Positions 1 to 6,516 of a DNA stretch of 6,805 bases are shown here, piece after piece. Source of the DNA: Lentisphaerota bacterium (GTDB taxonomy: Bacteria; Verrucomicrobiota; Kiritimatiellia; RFP12; JAAYLN01); the NCBI GenBank assembly GCA_012514915.1, contig JAAYZJ010000467.1, positions 1-6,805 of the forward strand, written 5' to 3'. The position numbers and the translations under genes were made by a program. Below the pieces are notes generated by a model, which saw nothing but the letters and a program-made list of their open reading frames with translations, was not told the DNA's origin and ran no database searches. Each line of letters starts with the position of its first letter. The stretch's first letter is position 1.

Positions 1-1433
<1,433 letters not shown>

Positions 1434-1442
1434 GGCGAAGTC

Positions 1443-1510
1443 GCTTGTCCTGACGCGCCTGGATGCGGAAGGGCTTGTCCTGACGCGCCTGGATGCGGAA
1501 GGGCTTGTCC
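1443..1510. repeat. 30-bp tandem repeat, 2.3 copies
   Basis: Two perfect 30-bp copies (1443-1472 and 1473-1502) are followed by the first 8 bases of a third (1503-1510). The unit begins GCTTGTCCTGACGCG. Because 30 is a multiple of 3, it gives a repeating peptide in spurious reverse-strand frames, but no start, RBS or codon pattern supports a gene. It begins 9 bases after the clpB stop codon. There are no spacers between copies, so it is not a CRISPR array. Confidence 0.9.
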
Positions 1511-1529
1511 TCGTAGCCTTTGACGAAGC

Positions 1530-1582
1530 AGGCGTCCCTGCCGAGCCGCACAGGTAGGGCGAGGCGTCTCTGCCGAGCCGCA
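1530..1582. repeat. Direct repeat pair, 20-21 bp, 32-bp period
   Basis: AGGCGTCCCTGCCGAGCCGC at 1530-1549 (next base A) recurs at 1562-1581 with one C-to-T change (GGCGTCTCTG). This sits in the same non-coding mosaic as the 30-bp tandem just upstream. It looks like partial copies of a dispersed intergenic repeat, but that needs the rest of the genome to confirm. Confidence 0.75.
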
Positions 1583-1617
1583 GTAGCAGACTCGCGACCG
1601 CGAGCCCACTCCCACCC

Positions 1618-1661
1618 TTCGTGCCCTTCGTGTTCTTCGTGGTGCATCCCATTGCATCCCA
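1618..1661. repeat. 9-bp periodic tract TTCGTGnnn x3 followed by a GCATCCCA pair
   Basis: Three consecutive 9-mers begin TTCGTG (1618, 1627, 1636). GCATCCCA follows twice (1644-1651 and 1654-1661). Read on the reverse strand this is the 'CACGAAGAACACGAAGGGCA' style tract, which yields spurious HEEHEGHEG or TKNTKGTK peptides. From memory, such tracts are scattered between genes in PVC-group and some other environmental genomes. I assign no function. Confidence 0.7.
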
Positions 1662-1690
1662 CCCATCATTCCCGAGCCTATACGCTCTGA

Positions 1691-1719
1691 TGGACAAATA
1701 CAAAAAAATGCAGGATACT
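1691..1719 (+). promoter_or_regulatory. Candidate sigma-70 promoter for the URO-D/MFS/FAD-oxidase operon
   Basis: TGGACA (1691-1696, 5/6 match to TTGACA), a 17-bp spacer, then GATACT (1714-1719, 4/6 match to TATAAT). It lies in the only AT-rich patch of this gap, which includes an A7 run. A start near 1726 would give a leader of about 35 nt ending at the SD at 1750. This is a motif match only; the spacing and position are right but the -10 is imperfect. Confidence 0.45.
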
Positions 1720-1749
1720 TGCCTCCTTTCAACGAGCTCCCTATCCCCC

Positions 1750-1753
1750 GGAG
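1750..1753 (+). promoter_or_regulatory. Ribosome binding site GGAG deciding the start at 1761
   Basis: GGAG lies 7 nt before the ATG at 1761. This favours that ATG over the in-frame TTG at 1719, which has no SD and would add 14 residues unlike the family N-terminus. Confidence 0.7.
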
Positions 1754-1760
1754 ATTCCCG

Positions 1761-2843
1761 ATGCCAACGTGGACATCCAAGGCGCGCGTGCTGGCGGCCA
1801 TTCACCGCCAGGTGCCCGACCGCGTGCCGCTGAACTACAGCTCCAATCCCGCCAGCGATGCCCGGCTCAAGCGGCATTTCGGACTCGCGCCCGACGACGC
1901 CGAGGGGCTGCGCCGCGCCCTGCGCATCGACTTCCGCGGCGTCTGGCCCGCCTACACCGGCCCGCGGCTCCACGCCGACATCCCCGCGCGCGGCGTGGTC
2001 GTCGACGACTGGGGCATCCACCGCCGCCGCATCGAGCACGAGACGGGGGCCTACTGGGACTACTGCGACTTCCCCCTGCGCGAGGCGACCGAGGAGGAGG
2101 TCGCCGCCTGGCCGCTGCCCAACCCCGATCACTTCGACACCAGCCGCATCGCCGACACCTGCCGCCAATTGAGTGACTATGCCATCTTCTGCGGGGGCCC
2201 CGGCGTCGGCGATGTGATCAACAGCACCGGCATGCTCCGCTCGATGGAACAGACGCTGATCGACCTGATCACCGACGATCCCGCCGGCCTGCTGCTGATC
2301 CGGCGCCGGGCCGACATCTACCTCAAGCTTATGGAACGCGTGCTCGACGCCGGTCGCGGCGGGATCGATCTGATGTGGCTGGGCGAGGATCTGGGCACGC
2401 AGAAAGCGCCGATGATCAGTCTGGAGCTGTACCGGCGCCATATCCGGCCGATCCACCAAGCCTTCATTGACCTGGCCAAGAGCTACGGTATTCCCGTGAT
2501 CGTCCACACCTGCGGGTCAAGCAGTTGGGCGTACGACGACTTTATCGCGATGGGCGTCAGCGCCGTCGACACCCTCCAGCCCGAGGCGGCCAACATGGCG
2601 CCCGCCACGCTCAAGGCCCGCTTCGGGAACCGGCTGGCGTTCCATGGATGCATCTCCACGGCGGGCCCCCTGGCGACGGGAAGCGCCGACGACGTCCGGG
2701 CCGTCTGCCGCGACACGCTCGACATCATGATGCCCGGCGGCGGCTACTGCCTGGCGCCCACGCACGCGATCCAGGACAACACCCCGCTCGAGAACGTCCT
2801 CGCCATGTACGAGACCGGGCTCTCGCATGGCGTCTATGCCTGA
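1761..2843 (+). CDS. URO-D superfamily protein, MtaA/CmuA-like (putative zinc-dependent methyltransferase)
   Basis: 360 residues, first gene of the operon. The N-terminus (TSKARVLAAIHRQVPDRVPL, residues 5-24) is the usual opening of URO-D-fold proteins that are not HemE. The HemE signature RQAGR is absent, so haem synthesis is unlikely. HTCG (249-252) and GGGYCLAPTHAIQDNTP (326-342) supply H249, C251 and C330. This matches the H-x-C...C zinc ligand pattern of MtaA/MtbA-type methylcobamide:thiol methyltransferases, where zinc activates the acceptor thiol. No signal peptide or membrane segment is seen, so it is probably cytosolic. No corrinoid protein lies in the window, so methyl transfer is an inference. 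Many homologues in PVC genomes are uncharacterised. Its end overlaps the MFS gene, so the two are probably co-translated. Start chosen from the SD at 1750. Confidence 0.88.
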   Translation: MPTWTSKARVLAAIHRQVPDRVPLNYSSNPASDARLKRHFGLAPDDAEGLRRALRIDFRGVWPAYTGPRLHADIPARGVVVDDWGIHRRRIEHETGAYWDYCDFPLREATEEEVAAWPLPNPDHFDTSRIADTCRQLSDYAIFCGGPGVGDVINSTGMLRSMEQTLIDLITDDPAGLLLIRRRADIYLKLMERVLDAGRGGIDLMWLGEDLGTQKAPMISLELYRRHIRPIHQAFIDLAKSYGIPVIVHTCGSSSWAYDDFIAMGVSAVDTLQPEAANMAPATLKARFGNRLAFHGCISTAGPLATGSADDVRAVCRDTLDIMMPGGGYCLAPTHAIQDNTPLENVLAMYETGLSHGVYA

Positions 2844-4176
2844 AACACCGACACCCCGCGAGCGGCGCTTCACCGTGGCCCTGTTTCTCATGGGGCTGGC
2901 GATGTACTTCGTCGTCAATATCCACCGGGTGGCCATCCCGGGGCAGATCTTCTCCCAGCTCCAGGCGGAACTGCGTGTGTCGGCTTCCGCCATTGCGGGA
3001 CTGGGCACCGCGTTCATGTACATCTATGCGGTCACGCAACTGCTGGTCGGTGTCCTCGTCGACCGCTACGGCGGCATGCGCGTGCTGGCCGTCGGGGGCG
3101 TGGTGATCGCCGTGGGCACGTTGCTGTTCGCCTGCTCAACCGCGTTCTGGATGCTTCTGGCCAGCCGGGCGCTTGTCGGACTGGGGTGCGGATGCGCCTA
3201 TCTCAGCCTGGTCAAGGAGTGCCTCCGCCTCTATCCCCACCGCTTCACGACCGTCCTCGGCTTCGTCGTCTTCTTCGGCTATTCGGGTGGGATCGCCGGC
3301 ACCTTTCCCTTCGTCAAATGCGTCGAGATGGCGGGCTGGCGTGCCGGCATGCTGATCATCGCGGGGACGGGCGTGCTGCTCCTGGCCGGCATGGCTATCT
3401 TCTGGCGGGGCGCGTGGCGCCCGGCGATCAACCGCGCGGCGCTTCTTTCGGTCGCGCCCTACCGGGAGGGTCTGTCGAATTTCAACACACTGAAATGCCT
3501 CCTTGCGACCATGACGGGCTTCGGCGTCTACTATGTGGTCCTCACGGTGATCGGCGGCAAACTGCTGGAGGATATCGGCGGCCTCTCCCCCGCCAGGGCC
3601 GCGAAATGCTGCTCGCTGCTGATTCTCCTCTCCGCGATCAGCAACCAGGTCACGGGGGTGCTCAGCGTCCACCGCGGCAACCGCCGCCGCAGTTTCCTCC
3701 AGTGGCAGGCGGGACTGGTGCCAGCCGGTTGCCTTTTGGCGCTCGCCGGTATCGCCCTGCTGCCGGGACACCCGGCACTTGGCCCCGTGCTGGTGGTCGC
3801 CTTCTTGTGCATCATGATGTCCTCCGGCTTCTCGCCGCTCACCAACGCCATCCTTATCGAGGTCAACCCCCCGGCGCTCACCGGCGTGGCCGTCGGTCTC
3901 GGCAATTTCGCCGCCTACGCTTTCGTCGCCCTGTTCAGCAGCCTGGCCGGCGCCATCCTGGACCTCTTCGGCGGCCAGTCTCCGCCGGGTGCCGACGGCC
4001 ACATTCTCTATCCCGCCGCGGCCTACCTCACCCTCTTCAGTGTCTTTTTGCTGATCACTACCGCCGCCTACGCCATCGCACGGCGGCTGCCCGAAACCCA
4101 CGGGCGCAACATTCACGACGGCCGTTCCCGCCCCGTGCGTTTGTTCGGACGGACGCTGATGACCCTGCACACATGA
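2827..4176 (+). CDS. Major facilitator superfamily transporter
   Basis: 449 residues, a typical MFS length, with about twelve hydrophobic segments between residues 15 and 418 and a polar central loop near 195-220. Motif A is clear: GVLVDRYGGMR (75-85), after the second helix. SRALVGLGCGCAY (113-125) fits the helix-4 region, and the tail LPETHGRN (421-428) resembles the conserved MFS end. It is an inner-membrane carrier, probably proton- or ion-coupled. The substrate is unknown; with a GlcD-type oxidase downstream, a small organic acid is a reasonable guess. The first ATG (2827) overlaps the previous gene by 17 nt and a second ATG (2836) by 8 nt. Neither has a strong SD, so translation is probably coupled and the exact start is uncertain. 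The end overlaps the next gene by 4 nt (ATGA). Confidence 0.92.
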   Translation: MASMPETPTPRERRFTVALFLMGLAMYFVVNIHRVAIPGQIFSQLQAELRVSASAIAGLGTAFMYIYAVTQLLVGVLVDRYGGMRVLAVGGVVIAVGTLLFACSTAFWMLLASRALVGLGCGCAYLSLVKECLRLYPHRFTTVLGFVVFFGYSGGIAGTFPFVKCVEMAGWRAGMLIIAGTGVLLLAGMAIFWRGAWRPAINRAALLSVAPYREGLSNFNTLKCLLATMTGFGVYYVVLTVIGGKLLEDIGGLSPARAAKCCSLLILLSAISNQVTGVLSVHRGNRRRSFLQWQAGLVPAGCLLALAGIALLPGHPALGPVLVVAFLCIMMSSGFSPLTNAILIEVNPPALTGVAVGLGNFAAYAFVALFSSLAGAILDLFGGQSPPGADGHILYPAAAYLTLFSVFLLITTAAYAIARRLPETHGRNIHDGRSRPVRLFGRTLMTLHT

Positions 4177-5789
4177 TGACGATCCCCATCCGCCCGGTTG
4201 CCCATCCCGTTGACCAGCACCCCGACCTGCTGCGCGACGAATCGCAGCTCGCCGGCACGGCCGAGCACCTCTTCTTGCCGCGCAACTCCGGCGAGATCAC
4301 CGCCATCCTGCGCGCCCTGGCCCGCCGCGGCGAAACCGTCACCGTGCAGGGCGCGCGGACGGGCATCGCCGGCGGGGCCGTGCCGCGGGGCGGCGCCATT
4401 CTGAATTTGGCGGGGCTCGACCGGGTGCTGGGGCTGCGCTTCGACGCCGGCGGCTCGCCGCTGCTGCGCGTGCAGCCCGGTCTCCTCCTGAGCACGCTCC
4501 GGCGCTGGCTGCAGAATCCCGCGCCGCCGCCCGGCGTGCCGGACGACACCTGGCAGGCCTTCCGACGCCGGCGCTGGCGCTTCACGCCCGACCCCACCGA
4601 GCAAACGGCCTCGCTGGGCGGCATGATCGCCTGCAACGCCTCGGGCGCCTGCTCCTTCCTGCACGGCCCCACGCGGCGCTGGGTCGAATCGCTGCGGATT
4701 CTCCTGCCCGACGGCCGTTCCCTGCGCCTGTCGCGGACCGGCGGCCCCTTTGCCGACGGACACTCCTTTGCTCTGGAGCCCCGGGACGACGACGGGACGC
4801 CGCCGCCGTCCCCCGCCCTGACCGGCATCCTGCCCGCCATCGCCCTGCCGGCCGTCAAGCACGCCGCCGGCTACTGGATCGCCGCGAACATGCCGCTGCT
4901 CGACCTGTTCATCGGGGGCGAAGGGACACTGGGGATCGTGGTGGAGGCGGAGATCCGCCTGCTGCCGGAGCCTGCGCATCGCTGGGGCCTTCTGCTGATG
5001 CCGCCCTCGGAGGACGCCGCGCTGGAACTGGTCGCCACGGTGCGGGCGGCGGCCGGCCCGTCGCGGACCGGCCTGGGGGCGCCCCTGGCCGCCATCGAGT
5101 ATTTCGACGCCGCCGCGCTCGCGCTCCTGCGCCGCGGCGCCGCCGGCCAGGCCTCCGGCCTGGCCTACCCCGTCCCCCCCGACGGCGCCTGCTGCGCCCT
5201 CTATGTCGAGCTGGAGGGCGACGACGCCGCCGACCTTACGGCGGCCGCCGCGATCCTGGCCCGGCACGCGGCGGCGGGTGGCATCCGCGACGAATGGACG
5301 TGGGCCGCCTCGGGCGCGGCCGACCTCGAGCGCCTCAAGGCTTTCCGGCATGCCGTGCCCGAAGCAGTCAACCAGATCATCGCGGAACGGCGCCGCGCCC
5401 TTCCCGGCCTCACCAAGGTCGGCACCGACTTCGCGGTCCCCGACGGGCGCCTGCACGAAGTCATGCGCCTCTACCGCGACGGCCTCGCACGAACCCGGCT
5501 CGACGGCGTGATCTTCGGCCACATCGGCGACAACCACGTACACGTCAACATCCTGCCGCGTGATGCCGCGGAACTCACGCGCGCCAAGCAGTTGGTGGGC
5601 GAATGGGCGGTGCAATGCGTGGCCTGGGGGGGGACCGTTTCGGCGGAACACGGCGTGGGCAAGCTCAAGACCCACCTGCTGACCACGCTCTACGGCGAGG
5701 CGGGCGTCCGGGACTTGCGGCGGCTCAAGGCCTGTTTCGATCCCGGCAACCGCCTCAACCCCGGCACGCTGTTCGCGCCGCCCGCGTGA
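4173..5789 (+). CDS. FAD-binding oxidoreductase, GlcD / D-lactate dehydrogenase (VAO/PCMH) family
   Basis: 538 residues. Oxidises a D-2-hydroxy acid (glycolate, D-lactate or D-2-hydroxyglutarate type) with FAD, passing electrons to quinone or another carrier. The FAD-binding domain starts at LFLPRNSGEI (33-42), with TVQGARTGIAGGAVPRGG next. PTEQTASLGGMIACNASGA (141-159) and IGGEGTLGIVVEAEIRLLP (247-265) are the flavin-binding signatures. The C-terminal cap has FGHIGDNHVHVNILP (448-462), SAEHGVGK (490-497) and FDPGNRLNPG near the end. The metal/substrate His motif reads GHIGDNHVH instead of the commoner GHxGDGNxH. There is no fused Cys-rich ferredoxin domain, so a separate electron acceptor is needed. 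The start ATG overlaps the MFS stop (ATGA); ATG 4176 is an equally possible start. The same frame is open back to 3186 inside the MFS gene, but that extension is not protein-like. Substrate not resolved. Confidence 0.93.
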   Translation: MMTIPIRPVAHPVDQHPDLLRDESQLAGTAEHLFLPRNSGEITAILRALARRGETVTVQGARTGIAGGAVPRGGAILNLAGLDRVLGLRFDAGGSPLLRVQPGLLLSTLRRWLQNPAPPPGVPDDTWQAFRRRRWRFTPDPTEQTASLGGMIACNASGACSFLHGPTRRWVESLRILLPDGRSLRLSRTGGPFADGHSFALEPRDDDGTPPPSPALTGILPAIALPAVKHAAGYWIAANMPLLDLFIGGEGTLGIVVEAEIRLLPEPAHRWGLLLMPPSEDAALELVATVRAAAGPSRTGLGAPLAAIEYFDAAALALLRRGAAGQASGLAYPVPPDGACCALYVELEGDDAADLTAAAAILARHAAAGGIRDEWTWAASGAADLERLKAFRHAVPEAVNQIIAERRRALPGLTKVGTDFAVPDGRLHEVMRLYRDGLARTRLDGVIFGHIGDNHVHVNILPRDAAELTRAKQLVGEWAVQCVAWGGTVSAEHGVGKLKTHLLTTLYGEAGVRDLRRLKACFDPGNRLNPGTLFAPPA

Positions 5790-5814
5790 TGCTTGGCCGG
5801 AATGCGTGAAAAGA

Positions 5815-5891
5815 TGGTGGGCCCAGCAGGACTCGAACCTGCGACCAAAGGATTATGAGTCCTCCGCTCTGACCGACTGAGCTATAGGCCC
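5815..5891 (-). tRNA. tRNA with anticodon CAT, probably tRNA-Ile2 (lysidine type); elongator tRNA-Met is the alternative
   Basis: The complement folds as a full cloverleaf: acceptor GGGCCTA/TGGGCCC (one T-G wobble), D-arm GCTC...GAGC, anticodon stem GAGGA/TCCTT with loop CTCATAA, variable TGGTC, T-arm GCAGG-TTCGAGT-CCTGC, discriminator A and an encoded CCA (5815-5817). The anticodon CAT is at 5855-5857. The acceptor carries C4-G69 and C5-G68, which I recall as TilS recognition pairs of E. coli tRNA-Ile2, and the ACTCATAATC...TTGGTCGC stretch is also like that tRNA. If so, TilS would convert C34 to lysidine and the tRNA would read AUA. A CAT anticodon with a G1-C72 pair excludes the usual initiator. 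It converges on the operon with a 25-bp gap. Confidence 0.95.
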
Positions 5892-5895
5892 GGAA

Positions 5896-5914
5896 TGGCG
5901 CGTCAGTAGCGCCA
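5896..5914. repeat. 6-bp perfect inverted repeat in the tRNA leader
   Basis: TGGCGC (5896-5901), a 7-nt loop, then GCGCCA (5909-5914). It lies between the tRNA promoter -10 and the mature 5' end and touches the -10. It could be a leader hairpin or an operator, or be chance in GC-rich DNA. Confidence 0.4.
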
Positions 5915-5943
5915 TCATACGCCAGCGCGGACATGCGTTTCAA
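5914..5943 (-). promoter_or_regulatory. Sigma-70 promoter of the tRNA gene
   Basis: On the reverse strand, TTGAAA (5938-5943), an 18-bp spacer, then TATGAT (5914-5919). The tRNA 5' end lies 22 nt beyond the -10, so a short leader of about 15 nt would be removed by RNase P. Both hexamers are close to consensus and the geometry is right. Confidence 0.7.
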
Positions 5944-5977
5944 GTCGAAACCGCTTGCCGAACCCCCTGCAGAAACC

Positions 5978-6056
5978 GGTCGGGACAGAGCCCGACCCTC
6001 CAGAACCGCGGAACCCGCTGGTTATCAGGGCTGGAGGGACGACCTCCGTGTCGTCC
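5978..6056. repeat. Cluster of nested hairpins (structured intergenic element)
   Basis: Four pairings occur in 79 bp. GGTCGGG (5978-5984) pairs with CCCGACC (5991-5997). CCCTCCAG (5996-6003) pairs with CTGGAGGG (6031-6038), enclosing AACCGCGG (6004-6011) with CCGCTGGTT (6015-6023, one bulged T). GGACGAC (6037-6043) pairs with GTCGTCC (6050-6056). Two adjacent pairings share two bases each, so they compete slightly. There is no T-run for a terminator and no gene-like reading frame. It resembles a REP-like dispersed repeat or a structured RNA; I do not recognise a named RNA family. Confidence 0.65.
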
Positions 6057-6291
6057 GTCTGGGTTCAGCAAGAGCCACGATTGTTGGTACTTTGCCAAGG
6101 CCGTTTCAGGCGTTTCAGGCCGACAAGCGTTTTCTTGCATGCAGAAGATTGCAGTGCGGTGGCTACGCCGTGTGTGGGAGGGGGGGGCTAATCACTCCCT
6201 CAGACCCGCTTCGGCCCTCAGTCCTTCCGAGGTTTGCCTGCAAGGCTTGCCGCATGTGACTGGTCATCCGAAAGACCTCTCGCAAGCCACG
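6057..6291. other. Non-coding stretch with no recognised gene
   Basis: I see no credible coding region, RNA gene or terminator here. It contains a small 9-bp tandem (CGTTTCAGG at 6102-6110 and 6111-6119) and a run of eight Gs near 6180-6187. Open frames through it on either strand lack an RBS and any family resemblance. Confidence 0.5.
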
Positions 6292-6321
6292 ATGTCCCAA
6301 AGGTAGATTGGGCGTCAAGCT

Positions 6322-6370
6322 GCGCCTAAATGTCTCACTGCCAGCATTCGCAAGTGGGACATTTAGGCGC
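6322..6370. repeat. Long inverted repeat, 18-bp arms with one mismatch; candidate enhancer site or transposon-end remnant
   Basis: GCGCCTAAATGTCTCACT (6322-6339) and AGTGGGACATTTAGGCGC (6353-6370) are reverse complements at 17 of 18 positions (T6335 faces G6357, a wobble in RNA), with a 13-nt loop that can add two more pairs. No T-run follows on either strand, so it is not an intrinsic terminator. Its centre (about 6346) is roughly 129 bp upstream of the predicted sigma-54 start, within the usual range for bacterial enhancer-binding proteins. The core ATGTCYCA also occurs at 6292-6299. Confidence 0.85.
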
Positions 6371-6396
6371 TATTCTGGCGATTGCAGCAGGGTGCG

Positions 6397-6440
6397 AGAA
6401 ATCGATAGTAATTTCATTTGCAACGATTTAGGTGATTATC
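6397..6440. other. AT-rich linker between palindrome and sigma-54 promoter
   Basis: Only 13 of these 44 bases are G or C, in sharp contrast to the surroundings. It contains the small dyad GAAAT (6398-6402) / ATTTC (6411-6415). In sigma-54 systems such a linker often bends, sometimes with IHF. I find only a partial IHF-like match, so bending is inferred. Confidence 0.4.
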
Positions 6441-6447
6441 GCTCGGG

Positions 6448-6464
6448 TTGGCACATGGGATGCT
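6448..6464 (+). promoter_or_regulatory. Sigma-54 (-24/-12) promoter of hsp20
   Basis: TTGGCACATGGGATGCT matches the sigma-54 consensus TTGGCACGnnnnTTGCT at all but two defined positions. The invariant GG (6450-6451) and GC (6462-6463) are separated by exactly 10 bp. Transcription would start near 6475, giving a leader of about 42 nt. Transcription would need an ATP-dependent enhancer-binding activator, not encoded in the window. Confidence 0.78.
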
Positions 6465-6477
6465 AAATAGATGGTGC

Positions 6478-6500
6478 TTCCGGCGTATGGGATGCCGGAA
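6478..6500 (+). promoter_or_regulatory. 5'-leader hairpin of hsp20 mRNA
   Basis: TTCCGGC (6478-6484) and GCCGGAA (6494-6500) form a perfect 7-bp stem, extendable by a G-U and a U-A pair over a 5-7-nt loop. It begins about 3 nt from the predicted transcript 5' end and finishes immediately before the SD. CTTCC (6477-6481) could instead pair with GGAAG (6502-6506) in the SD, so two exclusive folds are possible. Confidence 0.6.
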
Positions 6501-6510
6501 AGGAAGGGAG
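6501..6510 (+). promoter_or_regulatory. Strong ribosome binding site of hsp20
   Basis: Purine run AGGAAGGGAG, ending 6 nt before the ATG at 6517. It favours this start over the in-frame ATG at 6535. Confidence 0.75.
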
Positions 6511-6516
6511 TGCAAC

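Larger units (their letters stand above)
1761..5789 (+). other. Three-gene operon: URO-D-like, MFS transporter, FAD hydroxyacid oxidase
   Basis: All three genes are on the same strand with overlaps of 17 (or 8) and 4 nt and no room for internal promoters between them. The shared promoter is presumably at 1691-1719. No terminator (GC hairpin plus T-run) is visible after 5789; the convergent tRNA gene begins only 25 bp beyond. Confidence 0.8.

Noticed and set aside
1443..1510. CRISPR array
   Set aside because: The 30-bp units are directly abutted with no spacers, and no cas genes are present.
1652..1684. TTGCAT...TATACG as the operon promoter
   Set aside because: The spacer is 21 bp, too long; TGGACA-17-GATACT just downstream fits better.
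1719..1760. TTG start adding 14 residues to the URO-D protein
   Set aside because: No SD before 1719; the ATG at 1761 has GGAG 7 nt upstream and matches the family N-terminus.
3136..4170. Reverse-strand open frame of 344 codons opposite the MFS gene
   Set aside because: Antisense to a transporter with clear helices and motif A; composition is shadow-like, rich in E, G, Q, R and H.
3186..4172. Upstream in-frame extension of the FAD oxidase into the MFS gene
   Set aside because: The extra 329 codons read as Arg/Pro-rich nonsense in a shifted frame of the MFS gene. Homology begins just after the ATG at 4173, which overlaps the MFS stop as ATGA.
4113..5675. Long reverse-strand open frame (520 codons) opposite the FAD oxidase
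   Set aside because: It mirrors a well-supported gene, is low-complexity (G, A, R, Q, V) and has no family motifs. Long antisense frames are expected at this GC content.
5755..5943. Reverse-strand 62-codon frame covering the tRNA
   Set aside because: Its peptide (AYSSVGQSGGLIILWSQVR) is a translated tRNA, a common annotation artefact.
5933..6259. Open frame of 108 codons in the tRNA-hsp20 gap (and two smaller ones overlapping it)
   Set aside because: No SD, no family resemblance, and it crosses the hairpin cluster and the tRNA promoter.
6322..6370. Intrinsic terminator
   Set aside because: The stem is long enough but neither strand has a following T-run.
6260..6516. CIRCE element or sigma-32 promoter for hsp20
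   Set aside because: No TTAGCACTC-N9-GAGTGCTAA and no CTTGAA/CCCCAT pair could be found by eye.
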